Assembly: GCA_965153455.1 (NCBI GenBank)
Contig: OZ234494.1
Location: 17,174,001-17,238,000 of the forward strand
Source: Sphagnum compactum
Taxonomy: Eukaryota > Bryophyta > Sphagnopsida > Sphagnales
DNA: 64,000 nt
Reading direction: 5' to 3'
Below, one piece after another: positions 61,290 through 64,000 of this stretch. A model generated the notes under the pieces. It ran no database searches. It was not told the origin of the DNA and was given only the letters and a program-made list of their open reading frames with translations. The position numbers and the translations under genes were made by a program. The number at the start of each line of letters is the position of its first letter. Positions within the stretch are counted from its first letter, which is position 1.

Positions 61290-62580
61290 TATCTTGTTTG
61301 TAATAGATGCAACCATATCACACATAGCAAGGATCAACGATTGATTCATGTGGTAGACACCAAAGGACCTAAATAAACAAACGAATGAAGCCCATATTAT
61401 TGAAAAACATATTCATCGCCATCTTGATTGAAAGGTGGTGGTCCACTGCAAATAATTTCAAACAATTAGAGAAAATTATCCTAATTAGCTTGCGAACATT
61501 GGAAAATTTGTTTTAGAAAAAAAATTTGAACTTTTCATCATGGTTTTGGATAAAAATTGGTTAGAGGGAAAAAAATTGAACTCGAGGCCTTGTTCATCAA
61601 GTCTATATTTCACTTCAAGGAACTTATTATCATTGTTTTAGCCAATTGAAATGGAATCGTTCCCAAATAGGAATGACGTGTAATTCTTGTGATGATTTCA
61701 CATGGATTTAACATTATTGTTTTGGACATTTAAATCATAAAAAATTGCACAAGCTTTCACAAGAAAAATTAACCATTAATATTGTTAAGAGATTCAACTT
61801 GCTAAGGAATCAATGTGTCATGCATATGCTTTAGGTAAATAAAGTTTAAAAAAACTGAAGTTGAATTGGCATGTGAAAAACTTCGAGCATTGAAATTATG
61901 TGCTCCAATTTCTATTCCTTCAATATTTGATGTTCAATACGTATTCATCTTTATTAAGGATCACAATTGATATTGTTGGATGTTCTTTCTTAGAAGGAAA
62001 AGTGAGGCCTTTTTTTAATTTACACACTTCAAAGCCATTGTTGAAAAATAGTTCAAAAAATCCATTAAGGCATTAAGATTTGACATTGAAGGGGGTGCAT
62101 ATTGTATAAAAGAATTTTCAATCTTAAGGTCATTATGGGGTCATTGAACATTTTTTTTTAAACCAACGCCTCCCTCCCCCCAAACAAATGGTGTATTTAA
62201 AAGAAAAAAATCAAGTGACATTACTAGAAATTCTAGAAATTTGACATATCTACTTTAAATTCTAGATAATCTTTGGGTTGAAATGGTTAGCATTGCAAAT
62301 TATCTCACAAATGTTTTGCCCATAAGAGCTAATGGTGGACTTACCTCATCAAAACCTCTTTGGTTTTCCTCTAGATATTAAACACTTGCATGTCATTAAT
62401 TGTGTTTGTTTTGTTCACATCAATGTTGCTCATAATAAGTGGGGATCCAAATCTCTCAAATGTGTGTCTTAGGACATGATTAAAAAACAAAACGATATAA
62501 ATGTTTAAATCTTGAATTGAAAATATTTATTCATGTCAAAATAGCTAATCTTTGATCAATAACAGATAAAGTTATTTCCT
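61290..62580 (+). pseudogene. Ty1/copia gag-integrase relic
   Basis: Plus-strand blocks in broken frames: KFYLVCNRCNHITHSKDQ near 61290 (gag zinc-knuckle-like), then WMFFLRRKSEAFF, FTHFKAIVEK and KKSIKALRFD in the integrase core near 61970-62080. NGVFKRKK near 62190, WVEMVSIANYLTNVLPIRAN and GGLTSSKPLWF near 62275-62365 follow, then a shifted HVNVAHNKWGSKSLKCV-like stretch. This is the order of copia gag, protease and integrase. It points away from the pol relic to its left, so the two are separate insertions or an inversion product. Confidence 0.8.
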
Positions 62581-63345
62581 AGTTGCCAACCACTAAACTA
62601 TACCTATAGATAACAACACTGTTTTTTCATGGACACAAGAGGGTTTCTTTTAGAGGTTTTTTTTTTGAAGATTATATTTTTGCATGGTGAAATATTTGAG
62701 TTTCCTTTATTCTTCTTTTTCCTTAAGATATTTTTTCATGTAAATGGCAAGGCCACAATGTTACACACCCCTTGTTTTTTTTTTGTTACTGGTCATTGCA
62801 TGTTGTCGAATTGTTGTGTTGTTGTTTACATTTATAGATCAATATTTTCTCTCTAACTTCCTTCATGTAGGTCTAAAAGGAGTTATTGCTATAGGTCTAA
62901 GAAGAATTTTTATTGCAAGTTTAAGAAGATCTCCTCTCCATTACAATAAAATTTTCCAACCACATTCAACAAGTATGTTTTATTTATTTATTATTTTTCC
63001 CTTCTTTCCACCGAGTTTTTCTTGTTTTTTTTCCTTTCTTCTGTTTTTTTTCTTCCTTTTTTTCGGTTTTTGTTTGTTTTGTTTATTTTCCCCCTTCTAT
63101 ATATATGTAAATTTTTTTCTTTTGTTTTTGTGTTTAAAAAAAAATTGTTTGTGGTTTAAAAAAAAAAACACTAATCATGAAATTGTTTGTTGTGTGTAAG
63201 CTTTATTTTTCAAATGTTTTGCTCCTTTTACACTTGCAGTTATTTTTTGTTATACTACATATTTCTAGGATAAAAAGAAGAGAGAAAGATGAGTCATTCA
63301 TCATTGTAATTGTTAGGATTTAATTTTCATATCATATATATTATT
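62581..63345. other. T-rich spacer
   Basis: The 151-codon frame at 62744-63199 is F-rich and driven by T runs; judged chance. Confidence 0.5.
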
Positions 63346-63349
63346 TCAC

Positions 63350-63505
63350 TAAGTCTGTCTGTGCGTCTGTCGAGGTGCCAATTTGAGGGGCCAATTTCGA
63401 AGTACCAATTCGAGGAGACAAAAACCCAGATCCTGTCTGTCCGTCTGTCAATGTCCTGAAACCTAGATCCCGTCTGTCCGTCTGTCGAGGTCTTGAAACA
63501 CAGAT
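63350..63505. repeat. CTGTCTGTCCGTCTGTC tandem repeat
   Basis: Three to four diverged copies of GTCTGTCYGTCTGTCRARGT are linked by CCTGAAAC.YAGATCC or CCAATTTGAGG-type spacers. GC is well above the surroundings. Confidence 0.82.
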
Positions 63506-63539
63506 CCCAAATTGTAAAAGTAAAATAACCGCCCAAAAA

Positions 63540-63735
63540 CCTGCCTAGCTCCTCTCTTCCGGGTTTTCGTGAAACCCGGCAGTTCTGTAAGGTTTTTTTG
63601 AAATAACCAGAACCGGCAGCGGTTCTTTGATTCTGAATTTTTTTTCAAATACCCGGAACTTGTGATTCTTTGACTCCGAGTTTTAATTCTTTTAATTCCC
63701 ATTTTACAAATACCCAGACGTGGAGGTTATTCAAC
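63540..63735. repeat. ACCCGG/GGTTCTTTGATTCTG repeat block
   Basis: Shares GGTTCTTTGATTCTG plus a T run with 17967-17992, and ACCCGG, GAGGTTATT and AACCGG words with the spacer upstream of the CHR9-like gene. It seems to be a second, diverged locus of that repeat family. Confidence 0.6.
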
Positions 63736-64000
63736 AAATCAAATACTCGCCCAACACTGCTTATATAGTACACAGACAGAACAACAACAAGAGTTATTAA
63801 TTGGTTGAAACAATTAACAGGTACCCACTAGTAACATAGATCATTTGAACTTTAAAAAAACCCACATATGGTAAAATATGTATCTCCACCTTGTTGAGTA
63901 TTTTTCTTGTGAAAAATGTGAAGTGAAAATGAAAAATGTAATGATAATTGAAAATGAACATGAAATACATTCCAGTGGCATAGCTATGGAAAAAGTTGTG

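Noticed and set aside
62744-63199. 151-codon plus-strand frame
   Set aside because: Generated by poly-T and TTC/TTT runs; no domain.

Overview
This is nuclear DNA of a land plant. Its genes have GT-AG introns and plant-specific families, there are TTTAGGG-type telomere-like motifs, and LINE, copia and hAT relics are present. Exons are of moderate GC, while introns and intergenic DNA are strongly AT-rich. The lineage cannot be fixed from sequence alone. A plastid petA fragment of bryophyte-like character and a divergent AUX1/LAX gene suggest a seed-free plant, perhaps a moss, and I hold that only loosely.

Five intact protein-coding genes could be spliced by eye with all phases closing. MED28 (Mediator subunit, +, 198-1350) converges on an SPD1/ycf45-like AAA + R3H plastid protein (-, 2153-6710). 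A DUF716/TMEM45 membrane protein (-, 8573-10262) follows. A CHR9/SWI2-type SNF2 DNA-repair helicase (+, 18492-23446) and an AUX1/LAX-type auxin permease (+, 38818-44136) complete the set. They show no pathway or operon relationship; the cluster is ordinary genome order.

The left third (1-23.5 kb) is gene-dense. It is broken by one degraded L1-type LINE (10918-15231, -) abutting a tandem satellite (15.3-15.8 kb). From 23.5 to 38.4 kb and from 44 kb to the end there is no convincing intact gene. That space holds a 224-bp MITE, many short tandem and inverted duplications, a degraded hAT transposase (48.5-50.9 kb, +), a CCTA/TAGG-rich low-complexity block (51.3-52.6 kb), a large inverted repeat (54.4-54.8 kb), a second satellite locus in opposite orientation (57.9-58.2 kb) and two copia relics in opposite orientations (59.1-60.3 kb -, 61.3-62.6 kb +).

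The most unusual structures are a tandem array of hairpin units at 28.55-29.05 kb, a perfect 26-bp foldback in the DUF716 intron, an ATG-free minisatellite that probably forms the 5' leader of the LAX-like gene, and a 16-bp palindrome dispersed at four sites. I saw no clear new multi-gene system.
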